Assembly: GCA_913776245.1 (NCBI GenBank)
Contig: CAJYLO010000018.1
Span: 1-64,000, forward strand
DNA length: 64,000 nt
Reading direction: 5' to 3'
Source of the DNA: an uncultured Chryseobacterium sp.
GTDB taxonomy: Bacteria; Bacteroidota; Bacteroidia; Flavobacteriales; Weeksellaceae
Shown here: positions 44,100 through 53,633 of the stretch, piece by piece
Layout: each line of letters starts with the position of its first letter
Position numbering within the stretch: the stretch's first letter is position 1
Made by a program: the position numbers and the translations under genes
The notes under the pieces: generated by a model
Told to the model about the DNA's origin: nothing
Database searches by the model: none
What the model saw: only the letters and a program-made list of their open reading frames with translations

Positions 44100-44418
44100 A
44101 ATAAATATTTTTTAGTGTACCTGTATTTTTACAATAATGATGCCTGTACGCTGTACTGAAGGCACTTTAAGAAAATCTTAGCCTTTTTGATTGATGATAT
44201 TCCCCAGTTTCGAAGGCCTTGAATAAAAATAGAAATCATATAACCAATTATAGAAGGATATATTTCGCAATCAACATTTAAAAATGTGAAGAAAGCGGTA
44301 TTTAATAACTGCGCGCACCATTAAAAAATTCAAAATAATCAGCATTTATCATTTAGGATCTTTCAATGGTTCACTTATTGTAAAGCTGAATCATACTAAC
44401 TATATCCGCACACATATA
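44100..44418. other. Intergenic stretch
   Basis: No gene or RNA is visible between the divergent DUF2383 and second CinA-like genes. The sequence is AT-rich and must hold both promoters; I cannot place them confidently. Confidence 0.5.
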
Positions 44419-45012
44419 ATGATTGTAAGACCGTCTCAGATTGGTGTCAATGCCGATGAACTTTCCGTCCGCTCACTCATCTATTTCTTCATAGAGCTCG
44501 AAAATCTTCTCCATTATATTGGGAAGCGACTACGCAAAAGTGGTGAATCCATTGCCATTGCGGAAGGTGTAACTTCCGGATTTCTGCAATTTTCCTTTTC
44601 TCAGATGAGGGACGCCGCCCGGTTTTACAAAGGCGGTGTCACTACCTATACTTTAGATGATGTCAGCAGAGTTCTGGAAATAGATAACGGAACACATTCG
44701 CTGAATTTCGTGTCTGCAGAGGTTGCCGAATCTATGGCCAAAAAAGTAGGTACACTATATCAATCAGACTGGTCCATCGCAGTTACAGGATTTGCCAGCA
44801 CCACAGATTCCGCTCACGGGAAACTGTATTGCTATTTTGCAATTGCTTACAAGGGAAAAATTATCCTGATAGAAAAACTGGATCTGCATTCGCGCACTAA
44901 GTCCGTGAATGCTCAGCTGTATTATTCTGAGTTTATCCTCGGCTGCTTTAAAATTGAGCTGGACAAGCATCGCATGGAGAACGAAGCAGACTCAGAAGAA
45001 CCAACGCATTAA
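44419..45012 (+). CDS. CinA C-terminal-domain protein, second paralogue
   Basis: The 197-residue protein has a 30-residue N-terminal extension, then the same domain as the gene at 42935: SIAIAEGVTSGFLQFSFSQM, RFYKGGVTTYT, SDWSIAVTGFAST and a C-terminal helix. The motif is A-E-G-V-T-S-G instead of A-E-S-C-T-G-G, so both the serine and the cysteine are missing and classical amidase activity is unlikely. It may be a stress-related non-enzymatic form. The pyridoxamine-oxidase-like gene follows by 22 bases. Confidence 0.8.
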   Translation: MIVRPSQIGVNADELSVRSLIYFFIELENLLHYIGKRLRKSGESIAIAEGVTSGFLQFSFSQMRDAARFYKGGVTTYTLDDVSRVLEIDNGTHSLNFVSAEVAESMAKKVGTLYQSDWSIAVTGFASTTDSAHGKLYCYFAIAYKGKIILIEKLDLHSRTKSVNAQLYYSEFILGCFKIELDKHRMENEADSEEPTH

Positions 45013-45034
45013 ATTAACCAATATTACTGAAAAT

Positions 45035-45454
45035 ATGAAAAAAGCTTCTTTAAAAACTGTAGCAGAAAAGATGAAAAATCTTGATTTCTGCATGATGGTC
45101 ACACAGGATGGCCACCAGATCTCACATTCCAGACCGATGAGTAACAATGGCAAAGTGGATTACGACGGCAACTCGTGGTTTTTTACTTACGAGGATAGCA
45201 ACAAGGTAAAACAGATCAAAAAGAACAAACATGTCAATCTTATTTACCAGACGGATGATATGCTCTTCATTGCATGTACGGGAAATGGTGAAATTATCAA
45301 AGACAAAGAAATCCTAAAAGAAAAATGGGTGAAAGGTTTGGAGCAATGGTTTCCGGATGGTATCGATACAGAAGGAATCTGCCTGATTAAAGTGATTGCT
45401 GGCAAAGTAATGTTCTGGCACAAGGAGGAAGAAGGCGAGTATAACGCCAAATGA
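45035..45454 (+). CDS. Pyridoxamine 5'-phosphate oxidase-like general stress protein
   Basis: The ATG at 45035 (MKKASLKTVAEKMKNLDFCM) starts the 139-residue product; the longer frame overlaps the previous gene. The split-barrel flavin-binding fold is seen in MMVTQDGHQISHSRPMSNNG, SWFFTYEDSNKVKQIKKNK and WVKGLEQWFPDG. It belongs to the general stress protein 26-like flavin/F420-binding family. The reaction is unknown. It lies 22 bases after the CinA-like gene. Confidence 0.88.
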   Translation: MKKASLKTVAEKMKNLDFCMMVTQDGHQISHSRPMSNNGKVDYDGNSWFFTYEDSNKVKQIKKNKHVNLIYQTDDMLFIACTGNGEIIKDKEILKEKWVKGLEQWFPDGIDTEGICLIKVIAGKVMFWHKEEEGEYNAK

Positions 45455-45634
45455 TTTGTCTGATTGCATAAAGAAGCCGATCTGGATGGTAAACTTTTTT
45501 TGCATTAGAGTTACAAGATTTGGCTATTGATTGCGAGGGTCTATATTATTTTACCAAAACAGTCAAAATTCCAATGATTATAAAACCTTGGTACACATTT
45601 GGAATAGAAGTTTTCATCAAAACAATATATCACT

Positions 45635-45799
45635 ATGGGAAAAACAACTACAGCGGATAACAATGCGTCCTACGAAACCAAAAAAGCGGACCGCGAAAAA
45701 GCATTGAAAGTACTTGAAAAAGCGAAACTTATCGCCAGAAAAACTGTTTTTCTGCCTCGCGGCATGTCCGGCTCTAACCTGAGAGTGGATTTACTTTAA
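45635..45799 (+). CDS. Small 54-residue hypothetical protein
   Basis: The frame from the ATG at 45635 encodes MGKTTTADNNASYETKKADR, a basic helix (EKALKVLEKAKLIARK) and the tail TVFLPRGMSGSNLRVDLL. It is too short for most gene callers but has protein-like composition. The next gene starts 30 bases on. No family is recognised. Confidence 0.5.
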   Translation: MGKTTTADNNASYETKKADREKALKVLEKAKLIARKTVFLPRGMSGSNLRVDLL

Positions 45800-45829
45800 T
45801 TTATATAGCCGCAAAAAGCTGATAAAAGG

Positions 45830-46657
45830 ATGGATAACGCTAGAAAGAAAGTAAAACAGCAGGCTTTTGCACTTACATTATGTACGGTCATTTTTCTGCT
45901 GGTTTACAATCTTGCGATGCTGTATGCTACGTCGCTTTACAGTGTTCCTTCCATCACTTTTGATTTTGAAAAATCAATTCCTTTTATTCCACTATCCATC
46001 ATTCCATACATGGCGAGTGGATTTTTTTTCTGTATGGTTTTCTTCTCCTGTCAGTCGGCTCATCAACTGAAGATTCTTACATACAGGATGCTGTTTGTCA
46101 TCCTCGTTGCGGGCATTTGCTTCGTCCTTTTTCCGCTCAAGTTTGCTTACCAGAAACCTGATATCTCGGAAAGCATTCTAAAATGGCCATTCAATCTACT
46201 GAAAAGCGTAGACTCACCTTTTAATCAGTCACCATCACTACACGTTGCCTTTGCATACGTATTTTGGTCAGTCTTTAAAGATTTGTCTAAGTGGAAGACA
46301 ATTCTGATGATCGCCATGATTTTAATCGGAATTTCCACGCTTACCACGTATCAGCATCACCTTCTCGATATAGCCACTGGTTCTGTACTGGCACATCTCA
46401 GTTTCATCATCATACCTTACCGTAAGGACGAGATCGCATTCAGAAATCTTTGGCTTGCCAATTTTTATTTTCTCTCGGGTTGGATTTTAATTCTAGCTAC
46501 TTTATTTATTGCCAACCATTTCGGAAACAGCGGCCTGGTCTTACTGCTTCCTGCTTTCATAATTTTTGGCTTAGGCTACTGCTGCCAGAACAATTACAGA
46601 CTGATCACACGATTTCTTCCTGAAGAACGGAGACTTCTGGAACCGAAAAAAAATTAG
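45830..46657 (+). CDS. PAP2-superfamily membrane phosphatase
   Basis: The 275-residue protein has about six membrane helices and two of the three acid-phosphatase motifs: SPSLHVAFAY (S-x-H) and YQHHLLDIATG (H-x-x-x-D). The first K-x6-R-P motif is not clear; KFAYQKPD stands in its place. This pattern is closer to inositolphosphotransferase/sphingomyelin-synthase-like members than to simple lipid phosphatases. It would act on a lipid phosphate in the inner membrane. A second membrane protein gene follows by 37 bases. Confidence 0.8.
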   Translation: MDNARKKVKQQAFALTLCTVIFLLVYNLAMLYATSLYSVPSITFDFEKSIPFIPLSIIPYMASGFFFCMVFFSCQSAHQLKILTYRMLFVILVAGICFVLFPLKFAYQKPDISESILKWPFNLLKSVDSPFNQSPSLHVAFAYVFWSVFKDLSKWKTILMIAMILIGISTLTTYQHHLLDIATGSVLAHLSFIIIPYRKDEIAFRNLWLANFYFLSGWILILATLFIANHFGNSGLVLLLPAFIIFGLGYCCQNNYRLITRFLPEERRLLEPKKN

Positions 46658-46694
46658 ATTCCTGAATAAAACCTAACCATCAAAAATTACCATC

Positions 46695-47891
46695 ATGGAT
46701 CCAAGGCTGAAACGTATTTTCCTAAGATCAACGGCCATCTTGCTCATCCTGCATCTGGGCTATTTTATTTACGGCTATCTGACTTTCAGAAGCATTGTCC
46801 ATTACGATATTTACACTGAATTTTACCGATTCAAGTTTTACGATGATGTTTCTATTTCTCACTTTTTCGTTACTTCCATCTTCCTATTCGTTTTAGTGAT
46901 TGTTTTGATTCGCTGGCGACCGTCGGTCAGTTTCAAGACGTGGAGGAACCAATTATTTTCAGCTTTATGGTTAATGCTAATTGCGCTGTTTTCAGTCAGC
47001 TTCTTTATCAGTTACAGTTTGGGATGTAATGCCAAAATGCGTACGGAACTTCCCGAGAAAACATTTACCAAAGACAAACAACTGATCAACCTTCTGCAGC
47101 CTTTTCTCTATTATTATCCTGTTTACAGTTCGGAAAACATCTTCAAACCGGAACATATTCTCTACCCAAAACCTTATCCCGTAGTGATGGAGCGCGATAC
47201 GATTTTTTACAATCCTCAGAATAAAAGCGACTACTCAACAGAAAAAAAATACTATAGCATTGATACAATCATGCTGAAAGATACCACGCTTAAAACCATT
47301 GATTCAAAAACCAAATCGATATTGTATACCTTAGGTCTGGATGAAGACAGTCTTCAGAAACGCATTATTTCTAAGAAAAACTTGGGAGACAGTATCCAGG
47401 TTATTTACAAAGGCATCCAAGCATATCCTGACCATGATGAAGCTATATCAATCTTCCTTGAGGATAAAAATCTTTACCTGCCGATTAAAAGTATCGATAA
47501 GAAAACGCAGCAGTACAGCAATGCTGTAAAGCGGTATCAACTTCTAAATCAATATCCCAAAGATTCATTGATCCAGGCATTCGAGAAGCTGAATACGATC
47601 TTTAAAAAATACAAAATTGAAAGCGAAATTAAGCCTGCGGATCTTGCTCAGGATGTTTTTTATTTCAGGGATCACAGGGATGAACTTTTCAATGAGATCA
47701 GGAACAACCATGACAGGGCTGCTCTGAAAGAAGAATTCAGTGTCCTCGAAAGGCTTTTCTACCAACCTAATTACCTGCATCCTAACATTCGAGGTATTTT
47801 CTTCTCGGTCTGGATCGGCGTATGGTTATTTCTTGACCTGCTTTTGCTGACCGTGGGCCTTATAAAGCTGAAAAAAAAGCAAGTATTTTAA
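46695..47891 (+). CDS. Membrane protein of unknown function
   Basis: The 398-residue protein has three N-terminal membrane helices (about 8-32, 54-76 and 90-112), a large hydrophilic middle part (about 113-365) and a final membrane helix (about 370-392). No family is recognised. The middle part is rich in lysine and tyrosine. It is sandwiched between a PAP2 phosphatase and a YagU-type gene, all on the plus strand with short gaps, so the three may form one operon. Confidence 0.7.
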   Translation: MDPRLKRIFLRSTAILLILHLGYFIYGYLTFRSIVHYDIYTEFYRFKFYDDVSISHFFVTSIFLFVLVIVLIRWRPSVSFKTWRNQLFSALWLMLIALFSVSFFISYSLGCNAKMRTELPEKTFTKDKQLINLLQPFLYYYPVYSSENIFKPEHILYPKPYPVVMERDTIFYNPQNKSDYSTEKKYYSIDTIMLKDTTLKTIDSKTKSILYTLGLDEDSLQKRIISKKNLGDSIQVIYKGIQAYPDHDEAISIFLEDKNLYLPIKSIDKKTQQYSNAVKRYQLLNQYPKDSLIQAFEKLNTIFKKYKIESEIKPADLAQDVFYFRDHRDELFNEIRNNHDRAALKEEFSVLERLFYQPNYLHPNIRGIFFSVWIGVWLFLDLLLLTVGLIKLKKKQVF

Positions 47892-47897
47892 TCTTAA

Positions 47898-48431
47898 ATG
47901 ATAGAAATTATGAATACATTGACTAAGAATATCATCAAAGGGATCGCTGTAGGACTTTTTGCTTCCTGGATCAAATCACTCGTGGAGCCGCCATTGCAGA
48001 AAATTGGTGAAGAATATTTTCCGCCTTCCGAAGATGAGCTGAAACTAAAGGGCGCAGATGTCATCCATCAACCTGAAAATATGCCGCCTGCCATCCTCGT
48101 CAAAAAAATATACCGTTGCACAACCTCCGAGGAATTGTCTGATGATCAAAGCACATTTGCCATGCCTTATATTCATTATGGTTTAGGAGCTGTGCTTGGC
48201 GCTGTCTATGTAGAGTTTGTTAATAACCACAGATTTTTAGCTTTGGAGCAAGGTCTTGCCGCGGGCGCTGCGGTATGGGCATTGACGCATGGAAGCACGG
48301 TTCCGGTGCTCGGTCTCCAGGGAAAGGTTTCTGAAATGCCAAAATCCTGGTGGGTTTGGGAATTCGGATCTCATCTTGTATTCGGATTCGCAATGGAACA
48401 GGGTAGAAAAGTGGTAAACCAATTTTTTTAG
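47898..48431 (+). CDS. YagU-family (DUF1440) inner-membrane protein
   Basis: The 177-residue protein matches the YagU/DUF1440 family: IIKGIAVGLFASWIKSLVEP, YIHYGLGAVLGAVYVEF, EQGLAAGAAVWALTHGS and WVWEFGSHLVFG. Four hydrophobic segments are seen. The family contributes to acid resistance in Escherichia coli, mechanism unknown. An internal ATG at 47910 (MNTLTKNIIKG) is an equally good start. Confidence 0.85.
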   Translation: MIEIMNTLTKNIIKGIAVGLFASWIKSLVEPPLQKIGEEYFPPSEDELKLKGADVIHQPENMPPAILVKKIYRCTTSEELSDDQSTFAMPYIHYGLGAVLGAVYVEFVNNHRFLALEQGLAAGAAVWALTHGSTVPVLGLQGKVSEMPKSWWVWEFGSHLVFGFAMEQGRKVVNQFF

Positions 48432-48470
48432 AATTTGATTTCGATAGTTTTTTCCTGACGATTTAAACTA

Positions 48471-48499
48471 TTGTTAAAAAAACGATTTACTTATATTTG
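48471..48499 (+). promoter_or_regulatory. Promoter of the PIG-L operon
   Basis: TTG (48471-48473) and TATATTTG (48492-48499) match the Bacteroidetes -33 and -7 elements with 18 bases between, 17 bases before the ATG. Confidence 0.7.
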
Positions 48500-48516
48500 C
48501 CTTCAAAGCAAATCTA

Positions 48517-51015
48517 ATGTTCAAAAAAGTATTCATTACGGGAATTCTCAGTCTCAGCGCTGTTTTGATTTCTGCGCAGCAAGTTCGGCCTTCAAAATCC
48601 TCTGAAATTTACCGTGAACTCAAAACCCTTAAAAATCTTCCCAAAGTTCTATACTTGGCGGCTCATCCGGATGATGAGAATACGGGATTACTTTCCTGGC
48701 TGATCAACGACCAAAACGTAGAAACGGCCTACCTGTCTTTGACACGGGGCGATGGCGGGCAGAATTTACTGGGTACAGAACAGGGCGCAGCATTGGGTTT
48801 AATCAGAACGCATGAACTTTTGGAGGCAAGAAAGTTAGATGGAGCCCAACAGTTTTTTACCCGTGCGATTGATTTCGGTTTTTCTAAAAATACAACCGAT
48901 ACTTTTAAACAATGGAATGCAGACAATATTACAGCAGATGTCGTTTGGGTAATCCGTCAATTTCGTCCGGATGTGATCATTTGCCGTTTTCCGCCGACTG
49001 CTGCGGCAGGACACGGACAACACGCAGCTTCGGCGGTGGTTGCAGAAAAAGCTTTTAATTTGGCAGGCGATAAAAATGCTTTCCCTGATCAATTAAAATA
49101 TGTAAATGTTTGGCAGCCAAAACGTCTTCTTTGGAATACTTTCCGCTTTGGAAATAATAACACGACAGCTGAAAATCAACTGAAAATTACCGTGGGACAA
49201 TACGATGCGCAATTGGGAATGGGCTACGGTGAACTGGCAGGATTAAGCAGAAGTTTACATAAAAGCCAAGGTGCGGGAACGCAATCTGTAGCCGGCATTA
49301 AAACCGAATATTTTTCTCACGTCGATGGCGAGCCTGCGAAATCAACACTTTTTGACGGCATTAATAAAACCTGGAAAAAAGAAGGAAATCCTGATATAGA
49401 CCAATCCTTAGATAAAATTATTTCAAATTTCAACTTCAACCGTCCAAATCTTAGTTTGCCTGATTTACTTGTTTTGCGAAAAAAAGTTTTAGCATTAAAA
49501 AATTCAGATTTAAAAAATGATAAAATAAAATCACTTGACCATATCATTTTAAGCTGCGCCGGATTTATGGGCGAAGTGGTGACCAATCAGGCGGAAGCGG
49601 TTGCCGGAGAAAGTCATAATTTCAGATTAAATGTGATTTCAAGAGCTGAAAATCCTGTCGTTTTAGAGAATGTAAAATGGTTAAATCAATTAGAAAACTT
49701 AAACAAGAAACTCTCGAAGGATTCTTTAATCACCATTCAGCACGAAATTCAGATTCCCGCAGATGCAGTGCTTACAGAACCTTATTGGTTGGCAAAACCA
49801 GCGAAAGACGCTGCCACTTTCTCAGTCCCCAATGAAACTTTAATCGGTTTGCCCGAAGCAGAACCATCACTGAATGTTTTGCTTGATTTAAAGATCGGAT
49901 CAGAAAACTTCCAGGTTAAGCTTCCTTTATCATTCAAAAAATTAGATCCTGTTCGTGGCGATGTGGTTGAAGCTTTGCGTATTGTCCCAGCGCTTGAGTT
50001 GAAATTTACACAACCTCTTTATTTAGTTAAGGAAAATGCAGATCTGAATGTGAGCTTAAATTTTAAAGTTAATTCCAAAAAACAATTTACTAATGGAACT
50101 GTAAATCTGATGTTTAATGGAGAAACATTAGGCGGCGGCGATTTAAAATCGATCAATGGAAAAGATTTTACCGTCGATTACATTATTCCAAAAGCAAAAT
50201 TGACTTCAATCAAACCAAATCAGTTGCAATTGGATGCCAATTTTGTCGCTGACGGAATCATTTACAATAAAAGACAGGTATTAATTCAATATCCGCATCT
50301 ACCAGCTTTACAATACTTTGCGCCTGCAACGGTTGCCGTGATGAAAGGCGACATTCAGTCTAAGGTAAAAAAAGTCGGTTATGTACAAGGTGCAGGAGAT
50401 TTCATTCCTGAATTCCTCCGAATTGCAGGAGTTCAGGTTGATGTTTTGAAGGACGAAGATTTTTACGGCAATTTAAATGAATCTGGAGCAAATCAAAATA
50501 AACTATCGCAATATGATGCCATCGTTTTAGGTGTCAGAGCCAATAATACCGAGAAAAAATTGGGTCGCTGGATGCCATTTTTATGGTCTTATGTAAAAGC
50601 CGGAGGTAATCTGGTGATGCAATACAACACCAATCAGGATACATCTGTTGACCAATTGGGAATGTACAATTTTACCATTGCCAACAAACGTGTTACCGAA
50701 GAAAATGCTGAGGTTAAATTTTTAAATCCCAATCATAAATTACTGAATTTCCCAAATAAAATCACTGCGGATGATTTTAAAGGCTGGGTACAAGAGCGAG
50801 GAGCCTATTTCCCTGATAAATGGGACGCAGCGTACGAACCGCTTTTTGAAATGCATGATACAGGTGAAGAACCTTTGCAGGGAGCAACGTTGTATGCAAA
50901 ATACGGAAAAGGTAATTTTATTTACACACCTTTGGCATTTTTCAGGCAGTTACCTGCCGGAAATGTGGGGGCAGCTCGTTTATTTTTAAACTTTTTATCG
51001 GCACAGAAAAACTGA
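48517..51015 (+). CDS. Secreted PIG-L-family deacetylase
   Basis: The 832-residue protein has a signal peptide (MFKKVFITGILSLSAVLISA) and an N-terminal PIG-L/LmbE domain (about 38-260). The zinc site is seen in LAAHPDDENTG, RTHELLEARK and AGHGQHAAS. The remaining 570 residues are beta-rich, ending in a gatase-like or carbohydrate-binding part with IVLGVRANNTEKKLGRWMPF and NLVMQYNTNQD. It removes an N-acetyl group, probably from a sugar, outside the cytoplasm. It is followed without a gap by a small membrane peptide and a sodium:solute symporter, suggesting uptake of the product. Confidence 0.9.
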   Translation: MFKKVFITGILSLSAVLISAQQVRPSKSSEIYRELKTLKNLPKVLYLAAHPDDENTGLLSWLINDQNVETAYLSLTRGDGGQNLLGTEQGAALGLIRTHELLEARKLDGAQQFFTRAIDFGFSKNTTDTFKQWNADNITADVVWVIRQFRPDVIICRFPPTAAAGHGQHAASAVVAEKAFNLAGDKNAFPDQLKYVNVWQPKRLLWNTFRFGNNNTTAENQLKITVGQYDAQLGMGYGELAGLSRSLHKSQGAGTQSVAGIKTEYFSHVDGEPAKSTLFDGINKTWKKEGNPDIDQSLDKIISNFNFNRPNLSLPDLLVLRKKVLALKNSDLKNDKIKSLDHIILSCAGFMGEVVTNQAEAVAGESHNFRLNVISRAENPVVLENVKWLNQLENLNKKLSKDSLITIQHEIQIPADAVLTEPYWLAKPAKDAATFSVPNETLIGLPEAEPSLNVLLDLKIGSENFQVKLPLSFKKLDPVRGDVVEALRIVPALELKFTQPLYLVKENADLNVSLNFKVNSKKQFTNGTVNLMFNGETLGGGDLKSINGKDFTVDYIIPKAKLTSIKPNQLQLDANFVADGIIYNKRQVLIQYPHLPALQYFAPATVAVMKGDIQSKVKKVGYVQGAGDFIPEFLRIAGVQVDVLKDEDFYGNLNESGANQNKLSQYDAIVLGVRANNTEKKLGRWMPFLWSYVKAGGNLVMQYNTNQDTSVDQLGMYNFTIANKRVTEENAEVKFLNPNHKLLNFPNKITADDFKGWVQERGAYFPDKWDAAYEPLFEMHDTGEEPLQGATLYAKYGKGNFIYTPLAFFRQLPAGNVGAARLFLNFLSAQKN

Positions 51016-51119
51016 TGGACAAGCCACTTAAAAACTGGAATATCTGGTACATTCTATTGGCCTTTGCGTTAATTGGTCAGATCGCATTTTATTATTGGTT
51101 CACTAAATTCTGGGCATGA
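51015..51119 (+). CDS. 34-residue single-helix membrane peptide
   Basis: The start shares one base with the PIG-L stop (TGATG) and the stop overlaps the symporter start by four bases (ATGA), so it is translationally coupled on both sides. The peptide MDKPLKNWNIWYILLAFALI begins a single membrane helix that ends with FYYWFTKFWA. It looks like a small subunit or stabiliser of the symporter. Gene callers would miss it because of length. Confidence 0.75.
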   Translation: MDKPLKNWNIWYILLAFALIGQIAFYYWFTKFWA

Positions 51120-52807
51120 GCACGATAGATTGGATCGTTCTGATTTTTACATTGGTTGCCGTGGTGGTTTATGGCGTATTTATCGGTCGCGGACAGAAAA
51201 GCAACGAATCTTACCTGAAAGCAGATAATAAAATGCCCTGGTACATTGTACTGATCGGGATCATGGCGACTCAGGCGAGTGCGATCACCTTTCTGTCGGC
51301 ACCGGGGCAGGCGTATACAGACGGGATGCGTTTCGTGCAGTATTACTTTGGTTTGCCTTTGGCAATGATTGTGATCTGTATCACGTTTATCCCGATTTTT
51401 CAGCGGTTGAATGTTTATACTGCTTATGAATATTTAGAAAACCGTTTTGATAAAAAAACAAGAATACTTACTTCACTACTTTTTCTTTTTTCGAGAGGTT
51501 TATCTACGGGAATCAGCATTTATGCTCCGGCTATTATTTTATCAAGCGTTTTAAACTGGAATATTTATTTAACGAATGTTTTGACTGGTGGAATTCTGTT
51601 GATTTACACTTATGTTGGCGGAGCAAAAGCGATTGCTCACACTCAAAAATTGCAGTTTCTGATTATTTTAGGAACAATGGCCTTTGCAGGTTATTTGTTG
51701 ATTGAAAATATGCCGAACGGAATTGGTTTAAATGATGCTTTGTATTTGGCAGGAAAGTCAGGGAAGCTGAATGTCATCACAACGGAATTTGACTGGAAAG
51801 ACAAATACAATATCTGGAGCGGAATCATTGGCGGTTTTTTTCTGGCACTTTCTTATTTTGGTACAGATCAGAGCCAGGTTGGTAGATATATTACTGCAAA
51901 AGACAATACCAACGCAAAAATGGGTTTGCTGCTCAATGGACTGGTAAAAATTCCGATGCAGTTTGCGATTCTTCTGATTGGTGCTTTGCTTTTTGCATTC
52001 TTTTCCCTAAAGCCGGCTCCAATTTATTTTAACGAACGCTCTTATCAACATTTAAAAGAAACAAAACCTGAACAGGCTGCGGTTTTCGAAAAAGAACATC
52101 AGAATTTACAGGCAAAATTTAATGCAGAATCGAAAGAAATTTTAAAGTTGAAAAAGACTCAGTCTTACGAGCTTACTAAAACAATTCAGGATTTTAAAAA
52201 TACACAAACCGAAGTGAAAGCGTTGCACGGAAGAGTAGAGGAAGCCATCAATCAATCCAACTTTAATGCAGAGAAAACAGACACAAATTATATTTTCCTT
52301 TATTTCGTGAAAAATACTTTGCCGGCAGGAATGATCGGTTTGCTGTTTGCCGTCATATTTCTGGCAAGTTGGGGTTCCATTTCTGCGGCATTGAATTCCC
52401 TCGCCGCCTGTTCATTAAAGGACGTACATTTAATATTTAGAAAAGAAAATCCTGATGATGCAACAGAACTGAAATACAGCCGTTTGCACACTTTAGCCTG
52501 GGGCATTTTCTCTATTGGTGTCGCGATGTTTGCCACACAAATGGGATCGCTGATTGAAGCGGTGAATGTTTTGGGCTCACTTTTCTACGGTCCTATTTTA
52601 GGAATTTTTCTGGTCGCATTTTATTTCAAAAAAATTAAGGGAGGTAATGTATTTATTTCATCGATTTTAGCTGAAATTACGGTGATAGCGGTATATCAGT
52701 TCGACATTGTTTCTTTTCTTTGGCTTAATGTGATCGGAGCGGCGGCGGTCATTATATTTTCTACCATCGGGTTAGTGTTTTATAAGCCAAAAGAATTAAC
52801 TTCGTAA
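51116..52807 (+). CDS. Sodium:solute symporter (SSS family)
   Basis: The 563-residue protein has about 13 membrane helices and SSS features: GIMATQASAITFLSAPGQAY (sodium-site region), YEYLENRFDKKTRILTSLLF, YTYVGGAKAIAHTQKLQFL and ALSYFGTDQSQVGRYI. A long hydrophilic coiled loop (about 310-385) is unusual. The solute is unknown; the adjacent secreted deacetylase suggests a sugar or amino-sugar derivative. Confidence 0.92.
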   Translation: MSTIDWIVLIFTLVAVVVYGVFIGRGQKSNESYLKADNKMPWYIVLIGIMATQASAITFLSAPGQAYTDGMRFVQYYFGLPLAMIVICITFIPIFQRLNVYTAYEYLENRFDKKTRILTSLLFLFSRGLSTGISIYAPAIILSSVLNWNIYLTNVLTGGILLIYTYVGGAKAIAHTQKLQFLIILGTMAFAGYLLIENMPNGIGLNDALYLAGKSGKLNVITTEFDWKDKYNIWSGIIGGFFLALSYFGTDQSQVGRYITAKDNTNAKMGLLLNGLVKIPMQFAILLIGALLFAFFSLKPAPIYFNERSYQHLKETKPEQAAVFEKEHQNLQAKFNAESKEILKLKKTQSYELTKTIQDFKNTQTEVKALHGRVEEAINQSNFNAEKTDTNYIFLYFVKNTLPAGMIGLLFAVIFLASWGSISAALNSLAACSLKDVHLIFRKENPDDATELKYSRLHTLAWGIFSIGVAMFATQMGSLIEAVNVLGSLFYGPILGIFLVAFYFKKIKGGNVFISSILAEITVIAVYQFDIVSFLWLNVIGAAAVIIFSTIGLVFYKPKELTS

Positions 52808-52837
52808 AAATTAAACTCACAAAACAAATTAAACAAT

Positions 52838-53356
52838 ATGAACACAATCTTCAAATCGGCGACCATGATTGTTGCTGCCATGACCATCTCGGTCAACACA
52901 TTTGCTCAGGAAACTAAAAAACCGGCAAGTCCTCCTGCCACTGCAACAGGAAAAATTAAAGATGCGAATATCACGATTGCTTACAGCAGTCCGTCTGTGA
53001 AAGACCGTACAATTTGGGGTGATTTGGTACCTTATGATAAAATCTGGCGTGCCGGTGCGAATGAAGCAACGACTTTTGAAACCAGTAAAGACATTACCGT
53101 CCAGGGTAAAAAACTTCCTGCGGGTAAATACAGCTTTTTTTTAGTTCCAAAAGCATCCGGAACCTGGACTGCAGTTTTCAATAAAGAGTCAAAACAGTGG
53201 GGCGCTTATAAATATCAGGAAGCGCAGGATGCTTTGCGTGTCGATGTGAAAACAAAGGCTCTACCGGCAAAACAGGAAGCCTTGCTATACAAAATCAACA
53301 AAAATGGATTTACGATGGATTGGGATAAAATCTCTGTTCCTGTTGAGATAAAATAA
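52838..53356 (+). CDS. DUF2911 secreted protein
   Basis: The 172-residue protein has a signal peptide ([20 protein letters not shown]) and a DUF2911 domain with [33 protein letters not shown] and [12 protein letters not shown]. The family is common in Bacteroidetes and its function is unknown. It ends in a terminator and is 30 bases after the symporter gene. Confidence 0.92.
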   Translation: MNTIFKSATMIVAAMTISVNTFAQETKKPASPPATATGKIKDANITIAYSSPSVKDRTIWGDLVPYDKIWRAGANEATTFETSKDITVQGKKLPAGKYSFFLVPKASGTWTAVFNKESKQWGAYKYQEAQDALRVDVKTKALPAKQEALLYKINKNGFTMDWDKISVPVEIK

Positions 53357-53376
53357 ACTCAAAAATAAGAATTTGA

Positions 53377-53401
53377 AATCCCGTTAGTCCGGGATTTTTT
53401 T
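53377..53401 (+). terminator. Rho-independent terminator after the DUF2911 gene
   Basis: ATCCCG and CGGGAT pair around TTAGTC and are followed by T7. Confidence 0.88.
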
Positions 53402-53633
53402 ATGGCACTGTTTTCAAGATTTCGAGAATTTCACGGCTCTGCAAATGGATGAGATGTTTGAGCTCAACAATAATCGCTTTGACTTTTTGACATTCGAGAT
53501 TTGCGGTGATAATTTTGATCTGTAATCTCTTCATGTTTAATTCAATGTCCTGAATAGCAGATTGTGGAATCTCAAACATAAAATGGTTTTGAGTACTTTG
53601 TGATATATTACCTCGTCTTTTCATTGAAACCAT
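53400..53633 (-). CDS. Small hypothetical protein
   Basis: The 77-residue minus-strand product is mainly helical (IPQSAIQDIELNMKRLQIKI, VKAIIVELKHLIHLQSREIL) with no signal or recognised family. Its end meets the convergent terminator of the DUF2911 gene. It may start at 53633 or three codons later (MKRRGN). Confidence 0.45.
   Translation of the reverse strand: MVSMKRRGNISQSTQNHFMFEIPQSAIQDIELNMKRLQIKIITANLECQKVKAIIVELKHLIHLQSREILEILKTVP

Noticed and set aside
44100-44418. tRNA or other RNA gene in the intergenic stretch
   Set aside because: No cloverleaf arms, T-loop GTTCGA-type motif or CCA-like end could be found here or in other gaps.
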